Notes: generated by a model not told the origin, from the sequence alone. Shown: positions 10,336 to 20,691, counted from the stretch's first letter. The stretch is 64,000 nucleotides of DNA from Klebsiella variicola (GCF_000828055.2 NZ_CP010523.2:1736001-1800000); one strand, 5' to 3'. Made by a program: numbers and translations.

Positions 10336-11466
10336 ATGCAAAAAGTAGCAGTAATATATCATTTTTTTCCTCATTATCGGTCTGGCATTATAAAAGAATT
10401 ATTAAAGTCAAATGAATATGAGTTCCATTTTTTTGGTGATAATATACAACAATATCAAGGCATCAAACGTTATAAAGATATACCTGAAGATAGATTCCAT
10501 GTCATTAAATTTAATAATTATAAAGGACTTATTTTTCAACATGGCTTAATGAGATTAGCAACTGACAAAGACTTTTCTAAGATAATAATACTCGCCGACC
10601 CTCATTTTGTTATGTCGTGGCCTCTATGTGTTTTAGGCAAATTGCGTGGAAAAAAAATAATATATTGGACGCATGGATGGACTAAAAATATAAGTGGTCT
10701 AAGATATTTTATAAAAAAGAAATATCATAATTTAGCTGATGATTTACTTCTGTATGGTAATCGTGCAAAAGATCTCGCAATACAATCAGGATATCCAGAG
10801 AAAAATTGCCATGTGATTTATAATAGTCTTGATTACGAAAATCAAGTGCTGGCACGGAATAAATTAGCTAATATTGATCGTGATACAAATAGGAAAGAGA
10901 AATTTGGAGTTACGGATGGGGCAATTGTTACGGTTGCTCGATTAATTGAGAGTTGTAGATTTGACCTATTAATTGAGTCGCTTAAATTGATTAAAGAACA
11001 AAAAAAGTTAGCACCAAAAGTTATCATTATAGGTGAAGGCCCAGAGAAGAATAAGTTACAAATAATGGCTAGTGAACTTGACGTTGCGGATCAGATAACA
11101 TTTATGGGGGCTTGTTATGACGAAGCTGTATTGTCTGAAATAATTTACGCTGCTGATGTAACTGTTTCTCCTGGTAAGGTTGGGCTCTTGGCCATGCATA
11201 GTTTGAATTATGGTACACCTGTAATTACACATGACAATTTTGAAAAACAAATGCCAGAATATGAAGCAATTATTCCTAATAAAACTGGATCGTTTTTTAA
11301 ACATAATGATGCAAATTCACTTGCGGAAGAAATAATAAAATGGATCGTCAATAAAAAAGATGCCCAAGTTATTGAGAATTGCCATAGTGTTATAGATTAT
11401 AAATATAATCCTCTCGTGCAAAGTAAAATTATTCATGAGGTTTTGAATGATAATAAACAAAAATAG
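10336..11466 (+). CDS. Glycosyltransferase, GT4-like (GT-B fold)
   Basis: The 376-residue protein looks like a GT-B retaining glycosyltransferase. It has a variable N-terminal domain and a conserved C-terminal nucleotide-sugar domain (VTVARLIESCRFDLLIESL at about 195, then VIIIGEGPEKNKLQ). It presumably adds one sugar to the capsule repeat unit on the cytoplasmic face. Where GT4 enzymes usually have E-x7-E, this protein reads SPGKVGLLAMHSLNYGTPV, so the first glutamate is replaced and the second is a His. This pattern occurs in some lipid-linked sugar transferases and weakens any donor prediction. It overlaps the next gene by 20 bases. Donor and acceptor are unknown. Confidence 0.8.
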   Translation: MQKVAVIYHFFPHYRSGIIKELLKSNEYEFHFFGDNIQQYQGIKRYKDIPEDRFHVIKFNNYKGLIFQHGLMRLATDKDFSKIIILADPHFVMSWPLCVLGKLRGKKIIYWTHGWTKNISGLRYFIKKKYHNLADDLLLYGNRAKDLAIQSGYPEKNCHVIYNSLDYENQVLARNKLANIDRDTNRKEKFGVTDGAIVTVARLIESCRFDLLIESLKLIKEQKKLAPKVIIIGEGPEKNKLQIMASELDVADQITFMGACYDEAVLSEIIYAADVTVSPGKVGLLAMHSLNYGTPVITHDNFEKQMPEYEAIIPNKTGSFFKHNDANSLAEEIIKWIVNKKDAQVIENCHSVIDYKYNPLVQSKIIHEVLNDNKQK

Positions 11467-11992
11467 CTTTGTTTATCGTATTCTACGAAGAACGAAATGC
11501 AAGTTTTCGCATTTAAGGTACAGAGTAAAGCAAGTACATTATTCCGCAATGATAAGTTCAGGATGTGATATCTCTAACGACTTGATTATGGAAGCTGAAA
11601 CCTATATTGGGCCTAATTGCTTGATTGGACCCAATGTTGTTATCAAAAAGTTCGCAATAATTGGCCCCAATGTTTCTATAGTTGGACACGATCACATATT
11701 TGATAAAGTTGGAGTACCCATTATTTATTCTGGTAGACCGTATGGAGAAGCAAAGACATATATAGGTAAAGATGCTTGGATTGGTGCGGGTAGCATAATA
11801 TTAAGTGGTGTGAATATCGGTTCAGGAGCTATTGTGGCTGCCGGCTCAGTCGTTACAAAAAATATCCCTGAATGCACTATTTATGGTGGTGTACCGGCGC
11901 GATTCATTAAAAATAGGTTTTCTGAAGATGATAAAATGAAACATTTAAACCTAATCGAAAATGAGAATTTAACTGGTGACTATTGTGAATAA
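11447..11992 (+). CDS. Hexapeptide-repeat acyltransferase (putative capsule O-acetyltransferase)
   Basis: The 181-residue protein has a left-handed beta-helix of hexapeptide repeats (for example YIGPNCLIGPNVVIKKFAII and WIGAGSIILSGVNIGSGAIV). The probable catalytic His lies in GHDHIFD (about residues 83-89), and the C-terminal VVTKNIPECTIYGGVPAR is typical of the CatB/LbH acetyltransferase group. It would use acetyl-CoA to acetylate a sugar of the capsule repeat unit; the target sugar is unknown. The ATG start lies inside the preceding gene, suggesting translational coupling. It overlaps the next gene by 17 bases. Confidence 0.82.
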   Translation: MIINKNSFVYRILRRTKCKFSHLRYRVKQVHYSAMISSGCDISNDLIMEAETYIGPNCLIGPNVVIKKFAIIGPNVSIVGHDHIFDKVGVPIIYSGRPYGEAKTYIGKDAWIGAGSIILSGVNIGSGAIVAAGSVVTKNIPECTIYGGVPARFIKNRFSEDDKMKHLNLIENENLTGDYCE

Positions 11993-12527
11993 TAGCTATG
12001 AGCTGAATTTTTTTAGCCGTGCAAATAAAATATACCGTGTAGCATGGAGTATATTTTATATTATTTTTTTCAAATATACTCCCCCCCAGTTATTTTCTTA
12101 TAGAAATTTTGTTTTAAAGATTTGGGGAAGCAAAATCCAATCAGGAGTGCGTATATATCCTACGGTCAAGATTTGGAGCCCCAAGAATCTTGTCATGAAA
12201 AAGGGCTCATCGATTGGACCGCGAGCATATATATACAATCAAGGAAATGTCGAGATTGGTGAATATAGTATTATAAGCCAAGATGTAACCATTTGTGCTA
12301 GTACACATAATTATAAAAGATACGATCATCCCTTGGTATTAAAAAACATTACTATCGGAAAACGAGTATGGGTCTGTGCAGAGTCTTTTATCGGACCTGG
12401 TGTGACTTTAAATGATGGTTGTATTCTAGGAGCTCGTGGTGTTGCTAAAAAAAATTTGGATGCTTGGTATGTATATGATGGGAATCCGTGTCAAAAAATT
12501 AAAAAAAGGGTGATGGAAAATGAGTAA
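11976..12527 (+). CDS. WcaF-like hexapeptide acetyltransferase
   Basis: This is a second left-handed beta-helix acyltransferase, 183 residues long and closer to the WcaF/WcaB type seen in colanic acid loci. It has STHNYKRYDHPLVLKNITIG with the catalytic His, then VWVCAESFIGPGVTLNDGCI and a C-terminal DAWYVYDGNPCQKIKKR. No in-frame ATG lies near the 5' end, so GTG at 11976 (or GTG at 11985) must be the start. It overlaps its neighbours on both sides. Two acyltransferases in one locus suggest a capsule acetylated at two positions, or one acetyl and one other acyl group. Confidence 0.8.
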   Translation: MTIVNNSYELNFFSRANKIYRVAWSIFYIIFFKYTPPQLFSYRNFVLKIWGSKIQSGVRIYPTVKIWSPKNLVMKKGSSIGPRAYIYNQGNVEIGEYSIISQDVTICASTHNYKRYDHPLVLKNITIGKRVWVCAESFIGPGVTLNDGCILGARGVAKKNLDAWYVYDGNPCQKIKKRVMENE

Positions 12528-13446
12528 TAAAAAAGTCACAGTTTTTATTTTGACAAAAAATGAGTCATTACATATTAAAAGGTGTCTTGATTCCTTACGG
12601 AATATAGCTGATAAAATAGTAATTATTGATTCTTACTCTACTGATGATACGAAAGAAATATGTCTATCATACGGAGATCTAGTCGAGTTTTCTGAGCATC
12701 CTTGGAAAAATTACGCTGACCAATTTCAATGGGGGTTAGATAACCATACAGTAAATACTGAATGGTGTATGCGAATGGATGCAGATGAATATATTGATTC
12801 AGAGCTACAGAATGAATTACTGTCAAAGTTACCAGAACTTCCAAGTGATATAAATTGTATATTTATCCGCAGGAAATATATTTATAAGAACAAATGGATT
12901 AGACATGGTGGTGTTTATCCTTTGAATTTGCTTCGCGTATGGCGTGCAGGAACTGGTAGAATTGAGCAGCGCTGGATGGATGAGCATATTGTTGTACAAA
13001 ACCCGAGAACAACTCAATTCCATGGGCATATATATGATCATAATTTAAATGATATAAGATGGTGGAGTGATAAACATTTAAATTATGCAGATAGAGAAGT
13101 TGTAGATCTTTTAAATATCAAGTATTCACTATTTAAAAAGGATGATGAAGTTAAAAAAAATGGAGGTTTTCAGGAAAAAATAAAACGTCTTTTAAAAGAA
13201 AAAATCTATTTTAAGCTACCACCTTCTTTAAGATCTTTATTATATTTTCTATATAGATATCTATTAAGGTTGGGTTTCATGGATGGTTCTAAGGGATGGG
13301 ACTATCATTTCTTACAAGGGCTTTGGTATAGAAGTTATGTCGATATTAGATTTAAAGAATTAGATAATGCTATTTCATCTATTACTAACAAAGATGAAGT
13401 ATTGGATTATTTATCTGTTAAAACTGGATTGAATTTTAAGCGCTGA
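12520..13446 (+). CDS. Family 2 glycosyltransferase
   Basis: The 308-residue protein is a GT-A inverting glycosyltransferase. It starts with [20 protein letters not shown], has the nucleotide-binding [14 protein letters not shown] (about 34-47) and the metal-binding DxD-like MDADEY (about 86-91). The segment around [14 protein letters not shown] resembles LgtF/KdtX-type beta-glycosyltransferases. It would form a beta linkage within the capsule repeat unit. Its donor is not predictable. The start overlaps the preceding acyltransferase by 8 bases. Confidence 0.85.
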   Translation: MSNKKVTVFILTKNESLHIKRCLDSLRNIADKIVIIDSYSTDDTKEICLSYGDLVEFSEHPWKNYADQFQWGLDNHTVNTEWCMRMDADEYIDSELQNELLSKLPELPSDINCIFIRRKYIYKNKWIRHGGVYPLNLLRVWRAGTGRIEQRWMDEHIVVQNPRTTQFHGHIYDHNLNDIRWWSDKHLNYADREVVDLLNIKYSLFKKDDEVKKNGGFQEKIKRLLKEKIYFKLPPSLRSLLYFLYRYLLRLGFMDGSKGWDYHFLQGLWYRSYVDIRFKELDNAISSITNKDEVLDYLSVKTGLNFKR

Positions 13447-13453
13447 GGTTTAT

Positions 13454-14572
13454 ATGCATAAGAAAGCTTTGATTACTGGTGTTACTGGTCAAGATGGTTC
13501 ATATTTAGCTGAGTTTTTACTTGAAAAAGGCTATGAAGTTCATGGTATTAAGCGTAGATCATCATCATTTAATACAGATCGTGTAGATCATATCTATCAA
13601 GATCCGCATTCTTCTAATCCTAAGTTTCATTTGCATTATGGTGATCTTAGCGATACTTCAAACTTAACAAGATTATTGTCAGAAATTCAGCCAGATGAAG
13701 TATACAATTTAGGGGCTATGAGTCACGTCGCTGTATCTTTCGAATCACCAGAATATACAGCAGATGTTGATGCAATAGGCACTCTTCGTCTATTAGAGGC
13801 AATTCGTTTTCTTGGTCTTGAGAAAAAAACTCGCTTCTATCAGGCATCTACTTCTGAACTTTACGGTTTAGTACAAGAAATTCCGCAAAAAGAGACAACC
13901 CCTTTCTATCCCCGTTCACCTTACGCAGTTGCGAAGCTTTATGCATATTGGATTACTGTTAACTATCGCGAGTCATATGGAATGTACGCGTGCAACGGCA
14001 TTCTTTTTAACCATGAATCACCACGCCGTGGCGAAACGTTTGTAACACGAAAAATTACACGTGGGCTTTCCAATATAGCTCAAGGTTTAGAAAAATGTCT
14101 TTATCTTGGTAATATGGACTCCTTACGAGATTGGGGACATGCGAAAGACTATGTCAAAATGCAATGGTTAATGCTGCAACAAGAACAACCCGAAGATTAT
14201 GTTATTGCAACTGGGGTACAATACTCGGTACGTCAATTCGTTGACTTTGCCGCATCCGAGTTGGGTATTAAATTACGCTTTGAGGGGCATGGCGTTGATG
14301 AAGTCGGAATTGTAGAGAGTGTTTCTGGTGAAGATGCACCTGCAGTTAAAGTAGGCGACATAATTGTAGCTGTTGACCCACGTTATTTCCGTCCGGCTGA
14401 AGTGGAAACCTTACTTGGAGACCCTTCGAAAGCTCACGATAAGTTGGGCTGGAAACCAGAAACAACCTTACAAGAGATGGTTGTCGAAATGGTTAGAAAG
14501 GATCTGGAGGCTGCTAAAAAACATTCTCTACTCAGATCACATGGTTACGAGGTTTCGATTTCTCTGGAGTAA
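13454..14572 (+). CDS. gmd: GDP-mannose 4,6-dehydratase
   Basis: Gmd (372 residues) converts GDP-D-mannose to GDP-4-keto-6-deoxymannose, the first committed step to GDP-L-fucose. It has the Rossmann motif [20 protein letters not shown] (residues 8-27), the catalytic [15 protein letters not shown] with Tyr-x3-Lys, and the family signature [19 protein letters not shown]. It is followed after 3 bases by fcl. The substrate comes from the ManC/ManB pair encoded downstream of gnd. Its sequence is close to the colanic acid enzyme, but base composition is lower in GC, consistent with long residence in the K locus. Confidence 0.97.
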   Translation: MHKKALITGVTGQDGSYLAEFLLEKGYEVHGIKRRSSSFNTDRVDHIYQDPHSSNPKFHLHYGDLSDTSNLTRLLSEIQPDEVYNLGAMSHVAVSFESPEYTADVDAIGTLRLLEAIRFLGLEKKTRFYQASTSELYGLVQEIPQKETTPFYPRSPYAVAKLYAYWITVNYRESYGMYACNGILFNHESPRRGETFVTRKITRGLSNIAQGLEKCLYLGNMDSLRDWGHAKDYVKMQWLMLQQEQPEDYVIATGVQYSVRQFVDFAASELGIKLRFEGHGVDEVGIVESVSGEDAPAVKVGDIIVAVDPRYFRPAEVETLLGDPSKAHDKLGWKPETTLQEMVVEMVRKDLEAAKKHSLLRSHGYEVSISLE

Positions 14573-14575
14573 AAA

Positions 14576-15544
14576 ATGACAATTAAGAAGAGAGTTTTTG
14601 TTGCTGGGCATAATGGTATGGTTGGTTCAGCAATCGTAAGACAATTGAAAAACAGAGACGACATTGAGCTCGTACTGCGTTCACGTCAGGAGCTCAACCT
14701 GCTTAATGCTCAAGACGTAAATAATTTTTTCGCTAATGAGCGTATTGACGAAGTGTATTTAGCTGCTGCAAAAGTTGGCGGAATAGTTGCGAATAATACT
14801 TATCCTGCTGATTTTATATATGAAAATATTCTCATTGAAGCTAATATCATACATGCTGCACATGTAAATGATGTCTATAAGCTTATGTTTCTAGGTTCAT
14901 CTTGTATTTATCCAAAATATGCTAAGCAACCGATTAGTGAGTCCGAGTTACTACAAGGAACACTTGAATCAACGAATGAACCTTATGCTATAGCAAAAAT
15001 CGCCGGTATTAAACTGTGCGAGTCTTATAATCGGCAATATAATCGCGATTATCGTTCAGTAATGCCAACTAACTTATATGGAGAAAACGATAATTTCCAT
15101 CCTTCTAATTCGCATGTAATTCCTGCATTACTACGCCGTTTTCATGAAGCAAAGTTAGAAGGTCTACCACAAGTTGTTGTATGGGGTAGCGGGACACCGA
15201 TGCGCGAGTTTCTGCATGTTGATGATATGGCTGCTGCATCTATTTATGTCATGGAGCTTGATAAAGCACTTTGGCAGGAGCAAACACAACCAATGCTGTC
15301 ACATATTAACGTAGGCACTGGCGTTGATTGTTCTATTAAAGAGTTAGCGGAAACAATTTCAAAAGTTGTTGGTTATCAAGGGGAGGTCGTTTTTGATTCT
15401 ACCAAACCTGACGGCACTCCTAGAAAGTTATTAGATGTTTCGAGATTGGAAGGTTTAGGCTGGAAGTATCAGATTAACCTTGAAGCAGGCTTGGCACGGA
15501 CTTATGAATGGTTTTTAAAAAATCAACAAAGCTTCCGGAGTTAA
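14576..15544 (+). CDS. fcl: GDP-L-fucose synthase
   Basis: Fcl (WcaG, 322 residues) is a bifunctional epimerase-reductase that turns GDP-4-keto-6-deoxymannose into GDP-L-fucose with NADPH. Visible signatures are [16 protein letters not shown] near the N-terminus, [45 protein letters not shown] with the catalytic Tyr-x3-Lys, and [20 protein letters not shown]. With Gmd it predicts fucose in the capsule. Confidence 0.97.
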   Translation: MTIKKRVFVAGHNGMVGSAIVRQLKNRDDIELVLRSRQELNLLNAQDVNNFFANERIDEVYLAAAKVGGIVANNTYPADFIYENILIEANIIHAAHVNDVYKLMFLGSSCIYPKYAKQPISESELLQGTLESTNEPYAIAKIAGIKLCESYNRQYNRDYRSVMPTNLYGENDNFHPSNSHVIPALLRRFHEAKLEGLPQVVVWGSGTPMREFLHVDDMAAASIYVMELDKALWQEQTQPMLSHINVGTGVDCSIKELAETISKVVGYQGEVVFDSTKPDGTPRKLLDVSRLEGLGWKYQINLEAGLARTYEWFLKNQQSFRS

Positions 15545-15545
15545 T

Positions 15546-16004
15546 ATGTTTTTAGATGATAATACATTTAAAAATGTAATAAGGAATACACCACTAATTT
15601 CAATTGATTTGATCATTCAAAATGAGAAAGGTGAGTATTTAGTTGGTAAGAGAAACAACCGCCCCGCAAGGGGCTTTTGGTTTGTTCCTGGAGGGCGGAT
15701 ACAAAAAGATGAGTCATTGGACAATGGTTTCGCCAGACTGACCCAAAATGAAATTGGCATAAAAATGATACGAAATGAAAGTACTTTTCTTGGTGTCTTT
15801 CAACATTTCTATGATGACAATTTTTTTAATACTGAGTTCAGTACGCACTATATAGTATTGGCGTATGAAATATCTATTATCTCCAGCGGTCTTGTATTTC
15901 CACATGAGCAACATAATGAATATCACTGGATGAGGGTGGATGAAATACTAAATAATGATTTAGTACATTTTAATACTAAAGCTTATTTTATGGATGTTGC
16001 TTAG
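15546..16004 (+). CDS. gmm: GDP-mannose mannosyl hydrolase (Nudix-like)
   Basis: Gmm/WcaH (152 residues) hydrolyses GDP-mannose or GDP-glucose to GDP and the sugar and is thought to balance GDP-sugar pools. The modified Nudix box GGRIQKDESLDNGFARLTQN is the GDPMH variant, in which the usual RExxEE core is replaced by RLTQNE. NNRPARGFWFVPGG precedes it. The gene lies one base after fcl and before wcaI, the colanic acid order. Confidence 0.93.
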   Translation: MFLDDNTFKNVIRNTPLISIDLIIQNEKGEYLVGKRNNRPARGFWFVPGGRIQKDESLDNGFARLTQNEIGIKMIRNESTFLGVFQHFYDDNFFNTEFSTHYIVLAYEISIISSGLVFPHEQHNEYHWMRVDEILNNDLVHFNTKAYFMDVA

Positions 16005-16015
16005 GACTTTTAAGT

Positions 16016-17230
16016 ATGAAATTACTTGTATATGGCATCAATTATCGTCCTGAATTAACTGGTATTGGCAAGTATAGTGGTGAAATGGTGAAGTGGTTTG
16101 TTGATAATGGTCTTGATGTTAGAGTCATTACTGCTCCGCCATATTATCCTGCATGGAAGGTTGCAAATGATTATTCTGGATGGAAATACACGAAAGAAAA
16201 ACATCCAGAAATAGTATACAGATGTCCTCTTTATGTACCTAATAAACCCTCAACAATAAAGCGTTTATTACATTTGTCCAGTTTTGCATTCAGTTCATTT
16301 TTTCCTCTTGTAATGCAGGCGCGTTGGAAACCTGATTATATTATTTGCGTTGTACCCACGTTATTTTATGTGCCAGGGGCTCTGCTATTAAGAAAACTAA
16401 CTCGTGCCAAGGTAATCATTCACATACAGGATTTCGAGGTCGACGCTATGCTCGGCTTGGGTATGGCTAAAAAAGGTGTGTTTGCTACATTTGCCAAAAA
16501 GTTTGAAAAATGGTGTCTAACGTCTGCAGATAAAGTGTCCTCTATTTCTAAAACAATGTTGTTGAATGCTTCTGGTAAAGGTGTGCCACAAAGTAATCTG
16601 ATATTTTTCCCTAACTGGTCTGAACTAGAAAGATTCAAAAATGTCAAAAGTGAGCAGTCAGTCAAGCTTAAAGAAGAATTTGGAATAGCTGAGGAACAAA
16701 AAGTTATTCTTTACTCAGGCAATATAGGTGAAAAGCAGGGGCTTGAAATCGTTATCAGTGCTGCACAGAAAATGACAGCGAATAATTATGTTTTCTTATT
16801 TGTTGGCCAGGGTGGGGGTAAGGAAAAATTAGAAAGAATGAGCGCTGAACTGGATTTGAAAAATGTTCTTTTTAAACCTTTACAACCTTATGAGCTATTA
16901 CCAGCACTATTAAATATTGCCGATTGTCATCTCGTCGTTCAAAAGAAAGGCGCTGCTGATGCGGTTCTGCCTTCTAAGCTTACGAATATCCTCGCTATTG
17001 GTGGAAATTCTGTTATAACTGCAGAGGAAAGTACTGAGCTTGGTCAGTTATGCAAAAATAATCCTGGTATCGCACAATGTGTTGAGCCTGAATCTGTTGA
17101 TGCTCTCATTTCTGGTATTGAAAAATGTTTGCTAATGCCTCGTCACAACGATGTAGCGGTCAAATATGCAAATGCCTCACTTGATATGAATAATGTTCTT
17201 TCAAAATTCATAACAGATATGCAAAATTAG
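16016..17230 (+). CDS. wcaI: WcaI-type glycosyltransferase (putative fucosyltransferase)
   Basis: The 404-residue GT4 enzyme begins MKLLVYGINYRPELTGIGKY, the hallmark of WcaI, followed by VITAPPYYPAWKV. Its C-terminal domain has ILYSGNIGEKQGLEIVI and ADAVLPSKLTNILAIGGNSV. In colanic acid assembly WcaI adds fucose to the glucose placed by WcaJ. Here gmd, fcl, gmm, wcaI and wcaJ occur together, so a Fuc-Glc start of the repeat unit is a reasonable inference. The manC-manB pair that follows wcaI in colanic acid loci is absent. Confidence 0.92.
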   Translation: MKLLVYGINYRPELTGIGKYSGEMVKWFVDNGLDVRVITAPPYYPAWKVANDYSGWKYTKEKHPEIVYRCPLYVPNKPSTIKRLLHLSSFAFSSFFPLVMQARWKPDYIICVVPTLFYVPGALLLRKLTRAKVIIHIQDFEVDAMLGLGMAKKGVFATFAKKFEKWCLTSADKVSSISKTMLLNASGKGVPQSNLIFFPNWSELERFKNVKSEQSVKLKEEFGIAEEQKVILYSGNIGEKQGLEIVISAAQKMTANNYVFLFVGQGGGKEKLERMSAELDLKNVLFKPLQPYELLPALLNIADCHLVVQKKGAADAVLPSKLTNILAIGGNSVITAEESTELGQLCKNNPGIAQCVEPESVDALISGIEKCLLMPRHNDVAVKYANASLDMNNVLSKFITDMQN

Positions 17231-17535
17231 AACTAGTATTTTCAAAGGAATTATTATTTAAGTTGCTTCTGGTGGAATGGACTCCGCTATTCTTTATTGT
17301 TAATTTTTTATTACACTTATGCTTTTTTACTGGAGTGTGCTTTATGGAAATCACTGGCATTCATTAAAATCAATGTTATTTGTGCCTTTGTTTTCATTTT
17401 GCTTATTCTCTAACTGCTATTATATTGGTGTAAGAGGTAGAGATTAATTGTGTAATAAACCTTTAATCTTGTAAACTTCAGGATTTCTATTGCAAATTAT
17501 TATTTCATAAGGTTCAATATTTTAAGGAAATCTTC
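17231..17535. other. wcaI-wcaJ gap where colanic-type loci carry manCB
   Basis: These 305 AT-rich bases contain no ORF of note and no recognisable remnant of manC or manB. A weak promoter candidate for wcaJ is TTGCAA at 17490-17495 with TTCAAT at 17513-17518 (17-base spacer, four of six matches in each box). An AAGGA ribosome binding site precedes wcaJ. Confidence 0.5.
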
Positions 17536-18939
17536 ATGGCAACCTTGTATCATCGGACTCGCTCGAATGCGAATGCTTCTTTGATCTCAATGGCTCAACG
17601 CTTTTCCGATGTGGTCATAATCTTTTTGGGATTATATTTGGTATGTATTATCAATTCAGTCTCATTTGAATACCAACATGCTCTCATGTTTTTACTATCT
17701 TTGGTTATTTTCCAGATGATAGGTGGTATCACTGATTTTTATCGTTCCTGGCGCGGCGTTGCTTTTTCCACTGAGTATATTTTAATTTTTAAAAACTGGA
17801 CTCTTAGTTTATTAATTGCTTTAGGACTTTTATCTTTAGACTCATCAATTGATACGCGGTTTTTCTTTTTTATTGAATGGTACTTGTTAGTTGATGTTGG
17901 TTTATTTATCTGCCGCTCAGTTATCAGATTGATCTCGGGATTGCTCAGGAAATTTGGTTATAATACCAGAAGAGTTGCTGTTGTCGGTTCATTGCCTGCG
18001 GGCATTAACTTGTTGAAAAGTTTTATTGAACAGCCATGGCTAGGTTTCGTTGTTAAAGGTATTTATGATAATATAAAATTGGATAGTGTCGAATACGACA
18101 ACGTACCTTATGCTGGGAATATAGATAAGCTTATTCAGGAAGCCCGTGAGGGGGAAATTGATCGTATTTATATTGCGATGAGTATGCATGATGAGTCCAA
18201 AATAAAGGATGTAGTTAGACAATTAACCGATACTACTTGTTCCGTATTATTAATTCCTGACATTTTTACTTTTAACATTCTTCAGTCTCGCACAGAGGAA
18301 ATAAATGGTGTACCGGTTGTTCCTTTATTCGATTCACCATTAAATGGCATCAACATGGTGTTTAAACGGTTGGAGGATATAATTGTATCATCTTTAATTC
18401 TTATACTGATATCGCCAATTCTTCTGGTTATTGCTGCAGCTGTTAAAACTACGTCGAAAGGGCCGGTTATTTTTCGCCAGGTACGTTATGGAATGGACGG
18501 AAAACCTATAAAAGTCTGGAAATTTCGCTCGATGACTGTGATGGAAAACGACGACAAAGTTATTCAGGCTACAAAAAATGATATCCGCGTAACTAAAGTC
18601 GGCAAGTTCTTACGCAGTACTTCCTTAGACGAACTACCGCAGTTCTTTAATGTACTTTTTGGTCAGATGTCCGTTGTAGGACCTCGGCCACATGCAGTTT
18701 CACATAACGAGCAATATCGTTCATTAATTCAGGGATATATGCTTCGTCATAAGGTTAAGCCAGGTATCACGGGCTTAGCACAAATTAATGGTTGGCGTGG
18801 TGAAACTGATACTTTGGAAAAAATGGAAAAACGAATCGAATATGATTTGTTATATATAAGAGGATGGAGCATTTGGTTAGATCTAAAAATAATATTCCTT
18901 ACTGTCTTTAAAGGGTTTATTAACAAATCTGCTTATTAA
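17536..18939 (+). CDS. wcaJ: WcaJ, undecaprenyl-phosphate glucose-1-phosphate transferase
   Basis: WcaJ (467 residues) starts capsule repeat-unit synthesis by moving glucose-1-phosphate from UDP-glucose to undecaprenyl phosphate. It has four N-terminal membrane segments, a central Rossmann-like domain (RRVAVVGSLPAGINLLKSF), a further hydrophobic hairpin and the C-terminal catalytic domain. That domain shows FRQVRYGMDGKPIKVWKFRS, RSTSLDELPQFFNVLFGQMS, VVGPRPHA and KVKPGITGLAQINGWRGET. The galactose-specific alternative WbaP is not present. The locus is therefore of the wcaJ type. Confidence 0.96.
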   Translation: MATLYHRTRSNANASLISMAQRFSDVVIIFLGLYLVCIINSVSFEYQHALMFLLSLVIFQMIGGITDFYRSWRGVAFSTEYILIFKNWTLSLLIALGLLSLDSSIDTRFFFFIEWYLLVDVGLFICRSVIRLISGLLRKFGYNTRRVAVVGSLPAGINLLKSFIEQPWLGFVVKGIYDNIKLDSVEYDNVPYAGNIDKLIQEAREGEIDRIYIAMSMHDESKIKDVVRQLTDTTCSVLLIPDIFTFNILQSRTEEINGVPVVPLFDSPLNGINMVFKRLEDIIVSSLILILISPILLVIAAAVKTTSKGPVIFRQVRYGMDGKPIKVWKFRSMTVMENDDKVIQATKNDIRVTKVGKFLRSTSLDELPQFFNVLFGQMSVVGPRPHAVSHNEQYRSLIQGYMLRHKVKPGITGLAQINGWRGETDTLEKMEKRIEYDLLYIRGWSIWLDLKIIFLTVFKGFINKSAY

Positions 18940-19102
18940 TCAGATGCTGCTTAAGACAAACTTTGTGCATTTATAGTCCAAAATTAATATGTTGTGCTAG
19001 TCTACAAATTTTCACTATGAGCTCTTTGTACTTTGGGCTAACATTATCATCACATTTAAGCTGCGAACGTGTCGCAGTGACCACACCAGACAGGAGTATG
19101 TA

Positions 19103-20509
19103 ATGTCCAAGCAACAGATCGGGGTTGTCGGTATGGCTGTGATGGGGCGTAACCTTGCGCTGAACATCGAAAGCCGTGGTTATACCGTCTCCGTTTTCAA
19201 CCGCTCCCGTGAAAAGACCGAAGAAGTGATTGCCGAAAACCCAGGCAAGAAACTGGTCCCTTACTACACAGTACAAGAGTTTGTTGAATCCCTTGAAACA
19301 CCACGTCGTATCCTGTTGATGGTGAAGGCTGGGGCTGGCACCGACAGCGCCATCGATTCCCTGAAGCCTTACCTCGATAAAGGCGACATCATCATTGATG
19401 GTGGTAACACCTTCTTCCAGGACACCATCCGTCGTAACCGTGAGCTGTCTGCCGAAGGTTTTAACTTTATCGGTACCGGTGTTTCTGGTGGTGAAGAGGG
19501 TGCTCTGAAAGGGCCTTCCATCATGCCTGGTGGGCAGAAAGAAGCCTATGAGTTAGTTGCTCCGATTCTGAAGCAGATTGCTGCGGTTGCTGAAGACGGT
19601 GAGCCATGTGTGACCTATATCGGTGCTGACGGTGCTGGCCATTATGTGAAGATGGTTCATAACGGCATTGAGTATGGCGACATGCAGCTAATTGCTGAAG
19701 CTTATGCGCTTTTGAAAGGCGGTCTGGCTCTTTCAAACGAAGAGCTGGCGCAAACCTTCACCGAATGGAACGAAGGTGAGCTGAGCAGCTACCTGATCGA
19801 CATTACCAAAGATATCTTCACCAAGAAGGATGAAGAAGGTAAGTACCTCGTTGATGTTATTCTTGATGAAGCTGCAAACAAAGGTACCGGAAAGTGGACC
19901 AGTCAGAGCTCACTGGATCTCGGCGAGCCTCTGTCTCTGATCACTGAGTCCGTCTTTGCCCGCTATATCTCTTCGCTTAAAGACCAGCGTGTAGCCGCTT
20001 CGAAAGTGCTGAGCGGTCCGCAGGCTCAGCCGGCCGGTGATAAAGCGGAATTTATCGAAAAAGTGCGTCGCGCGTTGTACCTCGGTAAAATCGTCTCCTA
20101 TGCTCAGGGCTTCTCCCAGCTACGAGCTGCTTCTGATGAATACAACTGGGATCTGAACTACGGCGAGATCGCTAAGATTTTCCGCGCTGGCTGCATAATT
20201 CGTGCGCAGTTCCTGCAGAAAATCACCGATGCTTATGCGCAAAAGGCTGGCATTGCTAACCTCCTGCTGGCGCCGTACTTCAAACAGATCGCTGATGACT
20301 ATCAGCAGGCGCTGCGTGATGTCGTGGCGTATGCCGTACAGAATGGTATTCCGGTACCGACGTTCTCTGCGGCAATTGCCTACTATGACAGCTACCGTTC
20401 CGCAGTTCTGCCCGCTAACCTGATTCAGGCTCAGCGTGATTACTTTGGCGCGCACACTTATAAGCGTACCGATAAAGAAGGCGTTTTCCACACTGAGTGG
20501 TTAGAATAA
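19103..20509 (+). CDS. gnd: 6-phosphogluconate dehydrogenase, decarboxylating
   Basis: Gnd (468 residues) oxidises 6-phosphogluconate to ribulose-5-phosphate in the pentose phosphate pathway. It has the NADP-binding [20 protein letters not shown] at the N-terminus, the [12 protein letters not shown] and [20 protein letters not shown] motifs, and the long C-terminal domain ending FHTEWLE. It is a conserved house-keeping gene inside Klebsiella capsule loci and has its own promoter region and an AGGAG ribosome binding site at 19093. Higher GC than its left neighbours marks the return to core-like DNA. A strong terminator follows. Confidence 0.98.
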   Translation: MSKQQIGVVGMAVMGRNLALNIESRGYTVSVFNRSREKTEEVIAENPGKKLVPYYTVQEFVESLETPRRILLMVKAGAGTDSAIDSLKPYLDKGDIIIDGGNTFFQDTIRRNRELSAEGFNFIGTGVSGGEEGALKGPSIMPGGQKEAYELVAPILKQIAAVAEDGEPCVTYIGADGAGHYVKMVHNGIEYGDMQLIAEAYALLKGGLALSNEELAQTFTEWNEGELSSYLIDITKDIFTKKDEEGKYLVDVILDEAANKGTGKWTSQSSLDLGEPLSLITESVFARYISSLKDQRVAASKVLSGPQAQPAGDKAEFIEKVRRALYLGKIVSYAQGFSQLRAASDEYNWDLNYGEIAKIFRAGCIIRAQFLQKITDAYAQKAGIANLLLAPYFKQIADDYQQALRDVVAYAVQNGIPVPTFSAAIAYYDSYRSAVLPANLIQAQRDYFGAHTYKRTDKEGVFHTEWLE

Positions 20510-20528
20510 ATATAATTGATTGCAATAA

Positions 20529-20562
20529 ATAAAAGCCCATTTGTTTTTGGGCTTTTATTTTA
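20529..20562 (+). terminator. gnd terminator
   Basis: A 10-bp stem (ATAAAAGCCC at 20529-20538 with GGGCTTTTAT at 20549-20558) starts 19 bases after the gnd stop and runs into a T-rich tail. It is a good rho-independent terminator. Confidence 0.88.
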
Positions 20563-20691
20563 TATATTTTAAAATTCATTTGATGAGCGTGTTTTATTTC
20601 CACTGATTTTTTAACGAGGGCTTGGTTACATAACTATTAATGCTGAAATAATTTCTAAAGTCATTTCGAGGTAAAAGATTGAGGGGCAGCT

